A DNA stretch of 64,000 bases, taken from assembly GCA_964016875.1 (NCBI GenBank), contig OZ024733.1:5634984-5698983 (forward strand), read 5' to 3'. This DNA is from Fallopia convolvulus (taxonomy: Eukaryota; Streptophyta; Magnoliopsida; Caryophyllales; Polygonaceae). The notes beneath the pieces were generated by a model. That model was not told the DNA's origin and made no database searches. It worked only from the letters and a program-made list of their open reading frames with translations. Position numbers and translations under genes: made by a program. Below, in pieces: positions 10,611-21,206 of the stretch; position 1 is the first letter of the stretch; every line of letters begins with the position of its first letter.

Positions 10611-13054
10611 TGTAACACCCCGACTTCCTACAGGGCGCTACTAAGAAATAGACCTTACTAGGTACTATTAAATAGGTTGACAACTACACTTTAGGATCTT
10701 GCAACGCGGGCACGACGAGAAAACAAAATAAAACATCCAACCTTTTATTTAGTAAAACTTAGAAAACGTAGTTATGCATGAACTCCCGAAAAATATAAAT
10801 ATTCCAATACGACACAACGCTTACTAATGCTGAACTAATCAAACAAAATAATAAATAAAACATACTGCTAACTTCATCTTATCAATAATAAAATCAACAA
10901 CCTAACTATCATAAATGAACTAGCGTAAAACCAATCCCACTATGACACGCACTCTTTACCGCTCCGGCCCGCCATCTGGCCTCGGTTCCTGCACGGCTCC
11001 CTGGTTCATACCTGGAACTGAAAAATATTCCCCGAAGGGTCAGCTTCTAATCTACCGAGTTAGAGAGAATACGGAAATTGCAGAACGTTTAAAAACATTT
11101 CTAAAGTCAGCATACAAATCCACAATCGCAATCATATCTCTAAAGGCCAATACCTAAATTAGTTATAATCAGTCACACGTAGCCACATATACATTTACAG
11201 TCACAACCTCATAACAATGCAATTCCTCCATCTCACAATCCGACTTCCAAGGCGCTCATCGCCGCGCCGAGTGCAGAGGCAGGCCCTCTCACTCCACTTC
11301 ACAATCTCCCTTCTAACCCCGGCTAAGCCTCCACTGGAGTACTTGCCAAAACACATAGATAATAATTTTTGTTTTGAAGGGGCACGGTTTCCCTGTCACA
11401 CGGGTCAACGTAGCCAACCCTTCCTCAACGCCAGCTACGATGGGCCGTGTCGGAAACGGTACCAACACAGAGAAAACGTTCCAAAAATATCTTGCCGATA
11501 AAATACATTCAAAACCATTTTACGCACACAACACTTCAAGAATTTCAAACAATTTAAAAAGGTATTCGGGACTAGTTCCCAAAACCAATCCTACAATAAC
11601 GGTACGCAATCTAACAGGATAGAGAAGAACCGAGCAAGTCGAAAAATGACTTACCTCGAAAAGAAAGGTCCTTTGACTAAGACGGAATTTAAGAGCTTGA
11701 ACAAAAGCGAGTCCCTAAGAAAAGAATTAACGAGATAGATCGAAATTAGGTACGATTCAAACCTATAAACGAACCCTACTAACATTGCCACCCAATTAAA
11801 GACGCCTAAGCCCGATCCAAATAAAATACTAACCACTGAATAACAAATTACAACGTACGAAAACTCAAATTAACTATCTTTTACATCAATATTTATTAAA
11901 CCACCATTACCCCCCAACACCAGTAGCTAACTATCTTATTCATCAATATTAATTAAACCACCGTTACCCCCAACACCAGTAGCTATCTATCTTATTCATC
12001 ATTAGTAATTAAACCATCATTATCCCCCACACCAGTAGCTAAAAGCCAATGATCGAGACAACTCCCTCCTCAAATTCTCTCAAGTTACTAACCAATACAT
12101 GATATTAACTTATAATAACTATACTATTTTATTCCAAATCAAAGCCAACCTATCAATTACTAGCTATCAACAGGTTATTACGTTTCAAAAACCAGTCCGA
12201 GGCCTAATCACCCACCCCAACTCAAAACCTCTTCTCTGGTACCGTCTTCCCAGCTCGACCCCTCCGGCGGCCCTATCCTGTAACGACGGCATCGAGAGAG
12301 CGCGGGGACGACCATCGCTTGCCGCTTCTTTCCAAACCCAACCTAACCCGCCTTCACCGCCCCCAACGACAGCCCCTACAGACCCCTACCCCCGACCGAC
12401 GGATCTCGCCCTCTACCCCGACAACACTCTGACTAATCCGACAAACAAAGGAGGGTGGGACTGAACTTACCGGAAAGTTGACCGTGAATCTCCTTCGTGA
12501 ACGAGACGACTCCGGTGCAGATGTGGATCGATCGGCGATTAGCACGAACGGCGACCCGAGGCAATAGGCGCCGGTTCAGTATCCAGCGACGGTGGCCAAC
12601 GCGCGATCGAACTCCGGTGGATCAAAAGCGGCGGCGATGTTTGGCGAGAGCTTGAACAGATCTTTACTTAGAGGAATTGTAGGGGGAATAGAATATCTTT
12701 AACGTGGTATATATATAGTTAGAGTTTTTAGCAGTTTTAGCTTATCTCAATTAGATAGATGATAGATAATTAGGTATTAAATAATGGTTTGATAAAGATA
12801 TAACCAACTAGCAATTGATAGGCTGAGATACGGATGAATATAATCACCCGATTGATATATTTTCTATTACATGAATAGAATTATATTGTACTTGAACGGA
12901 ATTATCATATACGAGAACATATAAATATCTATATATGTGTGAGTTTCCAACCGGATTAATACTCGGATCGCTTGCGGATTAAGAAGGCTTGATTGTTTGG
13001 AGACCAAGAAACTCGTTTCTCCGACGGGATGGAAAAACGAACCCGAATATTACA
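10611..13054 (-). repeat. LTR of the gag-only element (upstream in its sense)
   Basis: The 2444-bp partner of 6034-8479. It carries the element's own promoter by position. I could not point to a single convincing TATA box. Its right end is followed by the rest of element 1's LTR. Confidence 0.92.
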
Positions 13055-13059
13055 GGCGA

Positions 13060-13291
13060 ATTGCTTTTATATTTAATAGGCCAAGCCTATGGGATCAAGT
13101 GCAATTATGCACAAGGAATCTCTCGTACGCACACATCCAATAGTATTTTGCATGGGTATATTCTATGCATGCAAGTGTACGTCACCACCAAAATTATGCT
13201 TGGATGTGTATATATAACACGACGTCGTTATTCCTTTTCTTATGTTCCCTAACTTCCCTTGATTATTTAGCGGTTATTTTGCGCACCATCA
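13060..13291 (-). repeat. Left LTR of element 1, second part
   Basis: It resumes after the guest with ATTGCTTTTATATTTAATAGG and ends TTTTGCGCACCATCA, aligned with 15774-16002. Joined length with 5585-6033 is 681 bp against 680 bp for the other LTR, which confirms the split. Confidence 0.88.
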
Positions 13292-13510
13292 CAACCCGTT
13301 GGCTTGGTTCCCTCGTTCCACAAGGGCAATGAGACAATAAACAGGTGCGCCAACCTGCATAAGAGCCTTGCGCTTTGTCGGTTATAGCCATGCAACACTA
13401 TCCAAACCCTGCATCGGGTGGAGAGCGCACACTTTGCGAAGGGAGTTAGGGCTTCACCCCCTAAAGTCGAGATTACGCACCAACCCTGGGCCTCGCTCGA
13501 GTTGCACACA

Positions 13511-14568
13511 TTTTAGAGAGTTAGGACCTCGTCCTTTAGAGAGTTAGGACCTCGTCATGTTAGAGAGTTAGTGAACCTCGTTCGCTTAGAGAGTTAGGAC
13601 CTCATCCTTTGAGGGTTAGCGAACCTAGTTCACTTAGAGAGTTAGGACCTCGTCCTTTTGAGAGTTTAGCAAACCTCATTCGCTTAGAGAGTTAGGACCT
13701 CGTCCTTTGAGAGTTAGCAACCTCATTCGCTTAGAGAGTTAGGACCTCGTCCTTTGAGAGTTAGCAAACCTCGTTCGCTTAGAGAGTTAGGACCTCGTCC
13801 TTTGAGAGTTAGCGAACCTCGTTCTCTTAGAGAGTTAGGACCTCGTCCTTTTGAGAGTTAGCGAACCTCGTTCTCTTAGAGAGTTCAGACCTCGTTCTTT
13901 TGAGAGTTAGCGAACCTCATTCGCTTAGAGAGTTTGTGAACCTCGTTCGCTTAGAGAGTTAGGACCTCGTCTTTTTGAGAGTTTAGCGAACCTCGTTCGC
14001 TTAGAGAGTTAGCGAACCTCGTTCTCTTAGAGAGTTAGGACCTCGTCCTTTTGAGAGTTTAGCGAACCTCGTTCGCTTAGAGAGTTAGCGAACCTCGTTC
14101 GCTTAGAGAGTTAGGACCTCGTCCTTTGAGAGTTAACGAACCTTGTTCGCTTAGAGAGTTAGGACCTCGTCCTTTGAGAGTTAGCGAACCTCGTTCGCTT
14201 AGAGAGTTAGGACCTCGTCCTTTGAAATTAGCGAACCTCGTTCGCTTAGAGAGTTAGGAACTCATCCTTTTGAGAGTTTAGAAAACCTCGTTCGCTTAGA
14301 GAGTTAGCGAACCTCGTTCGCTTAGTGAGTTAGGACCTCGTCTTTTTGAGAGTTTAGGGAACCTCATTCGCTTAGAGAGTTAGCGAACCTCGTTCGCTTA
14401 GAGAGTTAGGACCTCGTCCTTTGAGAGTTAGCGAACGTCGTTCGCTTAGAGAGTTAGGACCTCGTCCTTTGAGAGTTAGCGAACGTCGTTCGCTTAGAGA
14501 GTTAGGACCTCATCCTTTTGAGAGTTTAGCGAACCTCATTCGCTTAGAGAGTTAGGACCTCGTCCTTT
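13511..14568. repeat. Tandem array 1a, 48-bp dimer of two 24-bp halves
   Basis: About 20 copies alternate a half-unit containing AGTTAGGACCTCGTCCTTT with one containing AGTTAGCGAACCTCGTTCGC. Each half has an inverted repeat around the loop CTC (AGGAC/GTCCT and GCGAAC/GTTCGC). Copy lengths vary by one to three bases and some halves are repeated or missing. There are no direct-repeat/unique-spacer features, so this is a satellite-like array inside an LTR element. No coding potential. Confidence 0.95.
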
Positions 14569-14788
14569 AGATTGTCAGGACCTCGTCCTTTTAGATTGTC
14601 AAGACCTCGTCCTTTAGATTGTCAGGACCTCATCCTTTTAGATTGTCAGGACCTCGTCCTTTAGATTTTCAGGACCTCGTCCTTTAGATTGTCGGGACCT
14701 CGTCCTTTAGATTGTCAGGACCTCGTCCTTTTAGATTGTCAGGACCTCGTCCTTTAGATTGTCAAGACCTCGTCCTTTAGAGAGCCGT
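14558..14788. repeat. Tandem array 1b, about 23-24 bp unit
   Basis: About ten units of TTAGATTGTCAGGACCTCGTCCT follow array 1a directly. The unit keeps the AGGAC-CTC-GTCCT stem of one half of the 48-bp dimer with a new flank (AGATTGTC). It is evidently an offshoot of the same ancestral 24-mer. Confidence 0.93.
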
Positions 14789-15238
14789 CGCGAGCCCCGC
14801 ACACGCCAAGGGCGAACCCCAGGGCGCCGCACTAGAGACTACGGCTAAGCCCGTGCACGCCAGGGCTAACCCCGTGGCGTCGCATAGAGACTGCGGCTAA
14901 GCCCGCGCACGCCAGGGGAGAACCCCATGGCGCCGCACTAGAGAGTGCGGCTAAGCCCGCACACGCCAGGGGCGAACCCCATGGCGCCACACTAGAGATT
15001 GCGGCTAAGCCCGCGCATGCCAGGGCTAACCTCGTGGCGCCGTACAGAGACTGCGGCTAAGCCCGTGCATGCTAGGGGCAGCCCGCACATGCCAGGGCTA
15101 ACCCCCTGGCGCTGCACATAGACTGCGGCTAAGCCCGCGCACGCCAGGGCTAACCCCGTGGCGCCGCATAGAGACTACGGCTAAGCCCGCGCACACCTGG
15201 GGTGAACCCCATGGCGCCGCACTAGAGACTGCGGCTAA
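14789..15238. repeat. Tandem array 1c, GC-rich unit of roughly 50-55 bp
   Basis: About eight units contain CTGCGGCTAAGCCCGCGC, ACGCCAGGGGCGAACCCC and ATGGCGCCGCACTAGAGA in that order. A second form has a shorter GCCAGGGCTAACCCCGTGGC middle. Each unit can fold: GCCAGGGG-CGAA-CCCCATGGC, or in one copy GCCAGGG-CTAACC-CCCTGGC. No gene. Confidence 0.92.
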
Positions 15239-15302
15239 CTAAAGAGGGAAGAGGACGCACTTACTTGATATTTGCCCGAGAGTAGGTCGGATAGGGAGAG
15301 CA

Positions 15303-15320
15303 CTTTCCACTGACGGCGCC
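15303..15320 (-). promoter_or_regulatory. Decayed primer-binding site of element 1
   Basis: The minus strand reads GGCGCCGTCAGTGGAAAG directly after the LTR. The sister element has TGGCGCCGTCTGTGGGAA in the same place. Element 1 lacks the leading T of TGG and differs at further positions. It is therefore a damaged copy of the family's primer site. The tRNA used was not identified with certainty. Confidence 0.6.
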
Positions 15321-15322
15321 CG

Positions 15323-16002
15323 TGTTGAAACCCGAAATAAACCGCGCTATAAACGGGATTATAATAAATACTAACTCTCGGGATTCCGTACAACCAAACG
15401 GTTTTCGTACGTAGATTATTCCTCCTTCCCGCCCTTCAGCTGATTGTTTTGTAATCCTCGTTACAATTAAAGCCATTTGGACTTTATACCGTAAATAGCG
15501 CGATCTCACTCGGAGATCAAGCACATCGAATATAGGTACAGGAAAAGATTTCTAATCCGGAGAGGTTTTTCGATCCTTTCTTTAATCTCATTCCCTTCCT
15601 ATTTATATGTTTGGGCTCCTTCTAGCTTGTTTGAATTTGGTCGATGTGGGACGCCCTTAATGAGAATTGTTCTATTTTCACTTGCAAATTCGAAGGCCTA
15701 CGTGGATACCCACATGACTTGGCTAATTTCACATTTCTCTTTAAAGAGTGATATGATATGTACAAGGCCGAATTGCTTTATATTTAATGGGCCAAGCCCA
15801 TGGGATCAAGGGCAATTATGCACAAGGAAACTCTCGTACGCACACATCCAATAGTATTTTGCATGGTTATATTCCATGCATGCAAGTGTACGTCACCACC
15901 CAAATTATGCTTGGATGCGTATATATAACGCAGTGTGGTTATTCCTTTTCTTATGTTCGCTAACTTCCCCTGATTATTTAGCGGTTATTTTGCATACCAT
16001 CA
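15323..16002 (-). repeat. Right LTR of element 1
   Basis: A 680-bp LTR from TGTTGAAACCCG to GCATACCATCA, followed by the ACAAA duplication. It is the uninterrupted copy and the reference for reconstructing the split left LTR. It shares its start, its CTCGGGATTCCGTACAACC block and its CATCA end with the LTRs of element 2. Confidence 0.92.
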
Positions 16003-16333
16003 ACAAATGAACAAATATTCACAAACCGATGCACAAATATATGCCAAAACCAATGAACAAATATGAATATAACAATGAACATATCCACAATGTTGATGAA
16101 CAAATCCACATTGTTGATGAACAAATCCACAATATTGATGAACAAATCCATAGTTTTGATGAACAATCTGGGCCATTTTTTTCAAAAATATGCGAATAAT
16201 TCGCCAAAAATTCGCCAGTGCCGTTTTCCCCCCTTTTAAGTGAAATGATCAACGCTTTGATTTTTCTTGATCCAAGGACTATTGTTCTTTCTTATTTCGC
16301 ACCTAGGCTCCCATTCGCACCTAAACCGGACTC

Positions 16334-16560
16334 TAATATATGAACATGTCTTATAATGGTGTGAACATATGCATAAAATATGTGAACATAATGTAAAAAA
16401 TTAAATGTCGTGTTTTTAGCAAAAACAAGCGAAAATAAGCAACAAAAAAAATTAGGCTCAATTAAGTAAATAGCAAAAAAAATTACATAATTAGGTGGTT
16501 GTTAAGCAAATGCAAAAATTAGGGAAATAGCAAAAATCCCCATCACCCACCCCACCACAC
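16334..16560. repeat. Right part of the TGTGAACA host repeat
   Basis: It continues the sequence interrupted at 4359: TGTGAACATATGCATAAAATATGTGAAC, then GTGTTTTTAGCAAAAAC. 16445-16545 is A-rich with repeated AGCAAAAA. No gene. Confidence 0.6.
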
Positions 16561-16582
16561 CCCCACCGAGTTGGCTCGCCCG

Positions 16583-16641
16583 TTGACCGAGTTGACTCGG
16601 TCGTTGACCGAGCGTTGACCAGCTATTGACCGGCGTTGACC
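16583..16641. promoter_or_regulatory. Cluster of six W-box cores (TTGAC)
   Basis: TTGACC or TTGACT occurs at 16583, 16592, 16604, 16615, 16626 and 16636, all on the plus strand within 59 bases. TTGAC(C/T) is the known core bound by WRKY factors. The stretch also has the palindrome CCGAGT-TG-ACTCGG. The spacing of 9 to 12 bases suggests a short degenerate tandem repeat. Whether it is a working enhancer or only a simple repeat at the edge of the TGATGACA host is unknown. Confidence 0.45.
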
Positions 16642-16649
16642 ATCATCAC

Positions 16650-17766
16650 TATAATCACTTTCATAACCGTCATCACAATTTTTGAATGACAAAAAGTGTA
16701 ACAAAAGGTAAAAAGTGTCATCAAAATGTCTTAATGACACTTTTTGATGACAAAAAGTATCATCAAAGGCATCCAACCACGTAAAAACGACCGTCGTCAC
16801 AATTTTTTCACGTATTTTTTGATGATAAAAAGTGTAATAAAAGGTAAAAAGTGTCATCAAAATGTCTTGATGACACTTTTCGATGATAAAAAGTATCATC
16901 AAAGGCATTCAACCACATAAAACAATCGTTATCACTGTCATCACATTTTTTGTTGACAAAAATTATAGCAAATTCCTAGATGATAATTTTTTGATGACAA
17001 AAAGTGTAATAAAAGGTAAAAAGTGTCATCAAAATGTCTTGGTGACAACTTTTTTATAACAAAAAAATATCATCAAAGGCATTCAACCATATAAAAACAA
17101 CCATCATCACACATAAAAAACTAAGTTGTCATCAAATATGTGTCATCACATACAATTTTTTTCTAGTGTCATTAAATAGGTGTCACCACTCAAAGTGTCA
17201 TAAAAAATTATTGATGACACTGTTCGAACGATCATTACTTGTCATCACTACTTGATGACGGTTTGATTGTCATCAACTATCATCACAAGTGTCATCAAAA
17301 TGTCTTGATGACAAAAAGTATCATCAAAGGCATTCAACCACATAAAAAATAAACTTGTCATCAATTATCTATCATCACGTTTAATTTTTTAGTGTCATCA
17401 AATATGTGTCATCGATCACGTATAATTTCAAATTTAGACCAAATATGTGTCATCACAAATTATAAACTATCATCAATTGAGTCATCATCAAAACTGTCAT
17501 CACTTTTTCATAAATTGTCATCAAATGTCATCACTACTTGATAACAGTTTGATTGTATCAACTATCATCGCAAATGTCATCTCTACTTGATGAGGGTTTG
17601 ATTGTCATCAACCCTCATCGCTATTTGATGACAATTCGATTGTCATCAATTATCACCGCTACTTGATGACGGTTCGATTGTCATCAACTGTCATCACTAC
17701 TTGATGACGGTTCGATTGTCATCAACTGTCATCACTAGTTGATGAAGGTTCGATTGTCATCAAATG
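16650..17766. mobile_element. TGATGACA/TGTCATCA palindromic repeat host, part 1
   Basis: Dozens of TGATGACA and TGTCATCA words in both orientations occur within longer units such as GTGTCATCAAAATGTCTTGA and GATGACGGTTCGATTGTCATC. Strings reading CACTAGAAAAA on the minus strand occur near 17155, which recalls CACTA-type termini with subterminal repeats, but no matching end was fixed. The element resumes at 21207-21580 and 32706-32923 between inserted LTR elements. Frames in it (for example 16543-16908 on the minus strand) are artefacts of the repeats. Confidence 0.6.
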
Positions 17767-20700
17767 TGTAATATCCGTGATTTTAGGATAAATTTGAACA
17801 TTTTTTCTTCTTCTAGACAGCTTTCTAAGGCCCGCTTAGCAAAGTCATTACCCGTTTTGATCGTAAATAAGGAACTCAGGTCTAAAAATTTACAAGTGAC
17901 AGAAAGTAATCACGTAAAATGATTTTCTTAGTTCACATAAATTATAAGACCGCTCGGATAATTTTTGCAAATTCATGAACAAATTCCGAAGACCCGCTTT
18001 ATAAATTCGTTACACGTTACGATCGTATCTTTTGGAATTTATTCGTAGAAAATTAAAGGTGGGGAAATAAAATCATTTGAGTTGATTTTATTACTCGACA
18101 TAATTTTAAGGATCATTTCCAAGAAGTAAGTTTTCCGATCAGGCGAGACCCGTTTAAATAATTATATACTCGTAAAGGTTATACTCTGAAACTTATGTCT
18201 TAAAATTAAAAGTGACAAAGTAAAATCATTCGTGTTCATTTTATTAGTCTACATATTTTTTAGAACAGTTCCTATAAAAGGAATATTTTAATCCGAATTA
18301 TACAATTTTACCGCCTTAAGGCAAAATCCGTTCGAATCAAAATAATATCTATATATATTTATTCTACCAACATCACATTTGCCATTAAATGCAAGGCTTC
18401 TCCAAGAAGCTAAAATCATTTCTCTGACAAAAAAACACCGTTCGATTTCAGGAGCGAGAAGCTCCCAAAAGAAACTAGAGCGAGAAGCTCCAACACTGTA
18501 GCCTCAACCTCAGATCCAATCTCAACCCAAATCCTTTCACAAAATCTGCCTCATCCAAGATCATGATTCAAAATCCTAAATCAACAAGAGCTATGGTGTT
18601 TTTGAGAACTCAATGCTTGAATTACTCGGCTAGAAGCCTCAATTTCAGCCCTATGTTTTTTTTCCTTTAGAACAAAAACTCGATCTCTGTTGGATAAGAA
18701 ACTCAACACTATGATAAGATACCTCAAAATTGGTAGTCCCTTTATAGTTCTTTCAATTAGAGGGTTATAAGCCCCATATTTTCGAACTAAAATACTATGA
18801 ATTTGATTGTGTAATTTGAGGGTTCATAAGCTATTATGACTAATGTTCTAGCTAAAATCCAAAGCTCTAGGTCTGAATTTGATGATGCGCCTTTTGTCGC
18901 AGATCCCTTATACTTTCAGACTTTTCTATGGCAGCACTACAAACCTGACCTGGGCACTCAAAATTTCTTTCCAATTTGCCCATTTAGTGGAATCATCTCG
19001 CCCCGATCTTCAATTTTTCGGTCTCGGCTTCGTCGCCATTGTTGATGCATGCGAAGGTGGATGGTGTCAAATTCAAGACAAGAATAGATGATGTCCTTCT
19101 TTACGTGCTCTTTCGGGCGCTGACCCGTATTTCCATTTTCTGGGCCTGGCCCCCATTTTCGCTCCTTTGTTGCGATTTTTGGGCCTTCTTGTTCTGCCCA
19201 TTCACTCTTTCTCTTGAAACTTATCAGGTTTGCACTTCAAGTTTGGCTTGCGTACCTCGTCACAATCGGGAATGGAGTTTGGGTGTGATTCAAGTTGTGT
19301 GTCTCCCATTTTCCCCTTAGGGCGGTTGTTGTACTCTTCCTTGCTTGTTGTTTTCTGTTTCTTGTTTCAGGTCGTGATTTAGCCGGTCTCTCGGCTGTCG
19401 TCCTTTGACGGCCTCTCGATTTACCAAGCTTGTTTGGTAATTGAATTCTTACCTTGATCAAAAAAAATCGTTTATTTGACAATCCAAAATCTCAAATTTG
19501 ATTCTCTTTGACAAGTCGTACGACATCCAGTACAAGTGTACAACTCACACTTATTTTCCATTGTTTTATTTATTCTATTTTATTTACTTGATCAACTATT
19601 TGATCGGTCCTCTAGTTAAAACTTTTCTCCTCTAGTTTATTATTAGTTCTTCTTTTTCACTCAACCCCTCTGTTCAACTTGTTCTAACTAGTGGTCACTA
19701 CCTCCGATCAGTTTTTTTTAGCTTTACCAATCACAAATACAATTTTTGTTAAACAAGATCCATTCCACTGCTTTCTTTTGTTCTCGTCTCTTTCATTTTG
19801 TTAAACGTCGTTGACCACCACCAAGCATCGTTGTTCCACCGATGACCTTGCGCACCACCGCCCAATCGCCGCCCTTTCTGCCGCCATCCAGCCTCGCCGC
19901 CGACCTGCCCTGTTCTCTCATCTATTTTCTGTTTTTGCAACATCTTGTAAACAGAAAACCAAAGGGGTCGAATCGTATGAACCACACTAAGTCATTCTAG
20001 ATTCCCGAGTGTCGTATACTTCAGGAAGAAATTCAAGGCAAGTATATATATATTTCGTTTCCGTTAAGGAAATTCTTCTATGTTGGGAACTACATGTTTG
20101 TTAAAATGAATGAACTTAGGTTTATGCATTTACTTAGAAATAACGACATATTGCTATTATGATTCGTACTACGCTAGTACTGAACTTTAGGACCGATGAT
20201 TTGTGGCCTTGTTTGTTTCAATCTCTTTTCAAGATTTGTTATGGATTAGCATAGGTGATATTGCACACTCAGGATGAAAGAGGCTTGCACACCATGCACA
20301 CTCAGTATGAAAGAGGCCTGCACACTCAGGATGAAAGAGGCCTGAAATTCCTTCATTTCCTTTAAATAGACTCGACTCTTTCACAGTCTCGACACCCTTA
20401 AAATTTATAAATAATATGAAATGTTTTGACACGTAATAAAGATAAGTGCTAGTGCACATTAAAATGAATTAAAACCTGGCCGGTTTAGCACCACGTGTAA
20501 GACCGACCCGACTCTCGGTCCGAAAAGGGTGCGAGGTTTTCTAGAAAATTGATGTGGCTTAACGTTCCCAACATTAATTGTACTCTAAATGAACTACAAT
20601 CTCGTGGTTTCCTTCTTTTCGAATCCAAGTTTATCTCTTTTCGAGATCAACTAAATTCCGTCCTTATAAGCTCCACAAGGTGATTGTAATTTTCAAATAC

Positions 20701-21201
20701 TTCTTCCCTTAACATCCTTGATGAGATAATAAAAGTACCATACTACCCTTGAGAATTTCCATTCTCACTTGCTTAGTCTCCTTAGACTAATTCCGTTTAG
20801 TTTCCGCATTTTTTCTTGGTATTTCTCGCCCTTCGCGACAAATGCCAAACTCTAGGAAACTTCACTCGAAGGTTTAAAGACGAAGAATCAAGAAAGTTGA
20901 AGGAAGGAATGTCAAGTTTTCTCGAAGATATTTCTCTCATATTTTGGATTCACTACGCTTTGCAAGAACAAGGTTTTATTAATTCTGTTGTTTAAACTCT
21001 AACATGTTATTTTGAAACAATTTAAGATGTAATGACAATATTTAAAGTCTCAAGTTTGAGCACCTTTTCATAAATATGTATTATCGTTAAATTTCTGCAT
21101 TTTATTTAAATTAAATACCTTATAAATCCTTGGTGACTTTGGATGGTAAAATCCGAGGTCACTGGCGGTATCACCTATCGTTGCAAAATAGGGGAGTTAC
21201 A
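17767..21201 (+). mobile_element. Solo LTR, 3.4 kb, Tekay/Del-like
   Basis: It begins TGTAATATCCGTGATTTTAGG and ends GGGGAGTTACA, with flanking AAATG (17762-17766) and AACTG (21202-21206), a 5-bp duplication with one change. The last 100 bases include GAGGTCACTGGCGGTATCACC, matching the ends of the LTRs at 24370-24455 and, reversed, 38134. There is no interior or second LTR, so it is most simply a recombination-derived solo LTR. Reading frames at 18836-19320 and 19237-19985 have no recognisable product. A GC-rich stretch at 19800-19920 carries a few GCCGCC triplets. Confidence 0.85.
20262..20343 (+). repeat. Three copies of a 23-bp phrase in the solo LTR
   Basis: TGCACACTCAGGATGAAAGA plus GGC occurs at 20262, 20295 (one change) and about 20319. 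The spacers differ, so it is an irregular local duplication. No function is suggested. Confidence 0.85.
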
Positions 21202-21206
21202 AACTG

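Larger units (their letters stand above)
6034..13054 (-). mobile_element. Gag-only LTR retrotransposon (TR-GAG-like), 7.0 kb
   Basis: LTRs at 6034-8479 and 10611-13054 (about 2445 bp each) start TGTAACACCCCGACTTCC and end CCCGAATATTACA. Roughly 40 differences (1.6%) were counted by eye. On the minus strand a tRNA-iMet primer site (TGGTATCAGAGC) follows the LTR at 10610 and a polypurine tract precedes the LTR at 8480, so transcription runs right to left. The 2.1-kb interior encodes only gag. No protease, reverse transcriptase or integrase is present, nor room for them. This matches the terminal-repeat-with-gag class of non-autonomous Ty3-type elements. Gag now carries three stops. Confidence 0.9.
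5585..16002 (-). mobile_element. LTR element 1, non-autonomous, satellite-filled
   Basis: Flanking ACAAA duplications (5580-5584, 16003-16007) and TGTTGAAACC...CATCA termini define the element. One LTR is 5585-6033 plus 13060-13291 (split by a guest element), the other 15323-16002. About 29 differences in 680 bp (4%) separate them. The interior, 13292-15322, has no frame for gag or pol. It is almost wholly tandem arrays. A primer-site-like string next to 15322 on the minus strand sets the orientation. Element 2 at 32929-46349 is the same family. PBS type and tandem-repeat content resemble Tat/Ogre-type Ty3 elements, but no protein is left to prove the lineage. Confidence 0.9.
4360..16333 (+). 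mobile_element. MULE-1, non-autonomous Mutator-like element, interrupted
   Basis: The target duplication TAATATATG is present at 4351-4359 and 16334-16342 (9 bp, as expected for Mutator-like elements). The left end reads GAATAAGAGTCGTGTGAGAATGG; the right end, reverse-complemented, reads GAGTCCGGTTTAGGTGCGAATGG. These form an imperfect terminal inverted repeat. Without LTR element 1 and one copy of its duplication the MULE is about 1.55 kb. It consists of subterminal arrays (4561-4990 and 5340-5580 plus 16008-16165) around a core at about 5030-5340. There is no transposase. MULE-2 at 52338-55779 is the same family in reverse orientation. Confidence 0.88.

Noticed and set aside
13511..14788. 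CRISPR-like array appearance
   Set aside because: Units are contiguous without unique spacers, variable in length, inside an LTR element of a plant genome.
16543..16908. Minus-strand frame of 121 codons with repeated FDDTFYLLLHF
   Set aside because: It is produced by the TGATGACA repeats.
18836..19320. Overlapping plus-strand frames in the 17767 solo LTR
   Set aside because: Short, overlapping in three frames, and within a solo LTR; no domain recognised.
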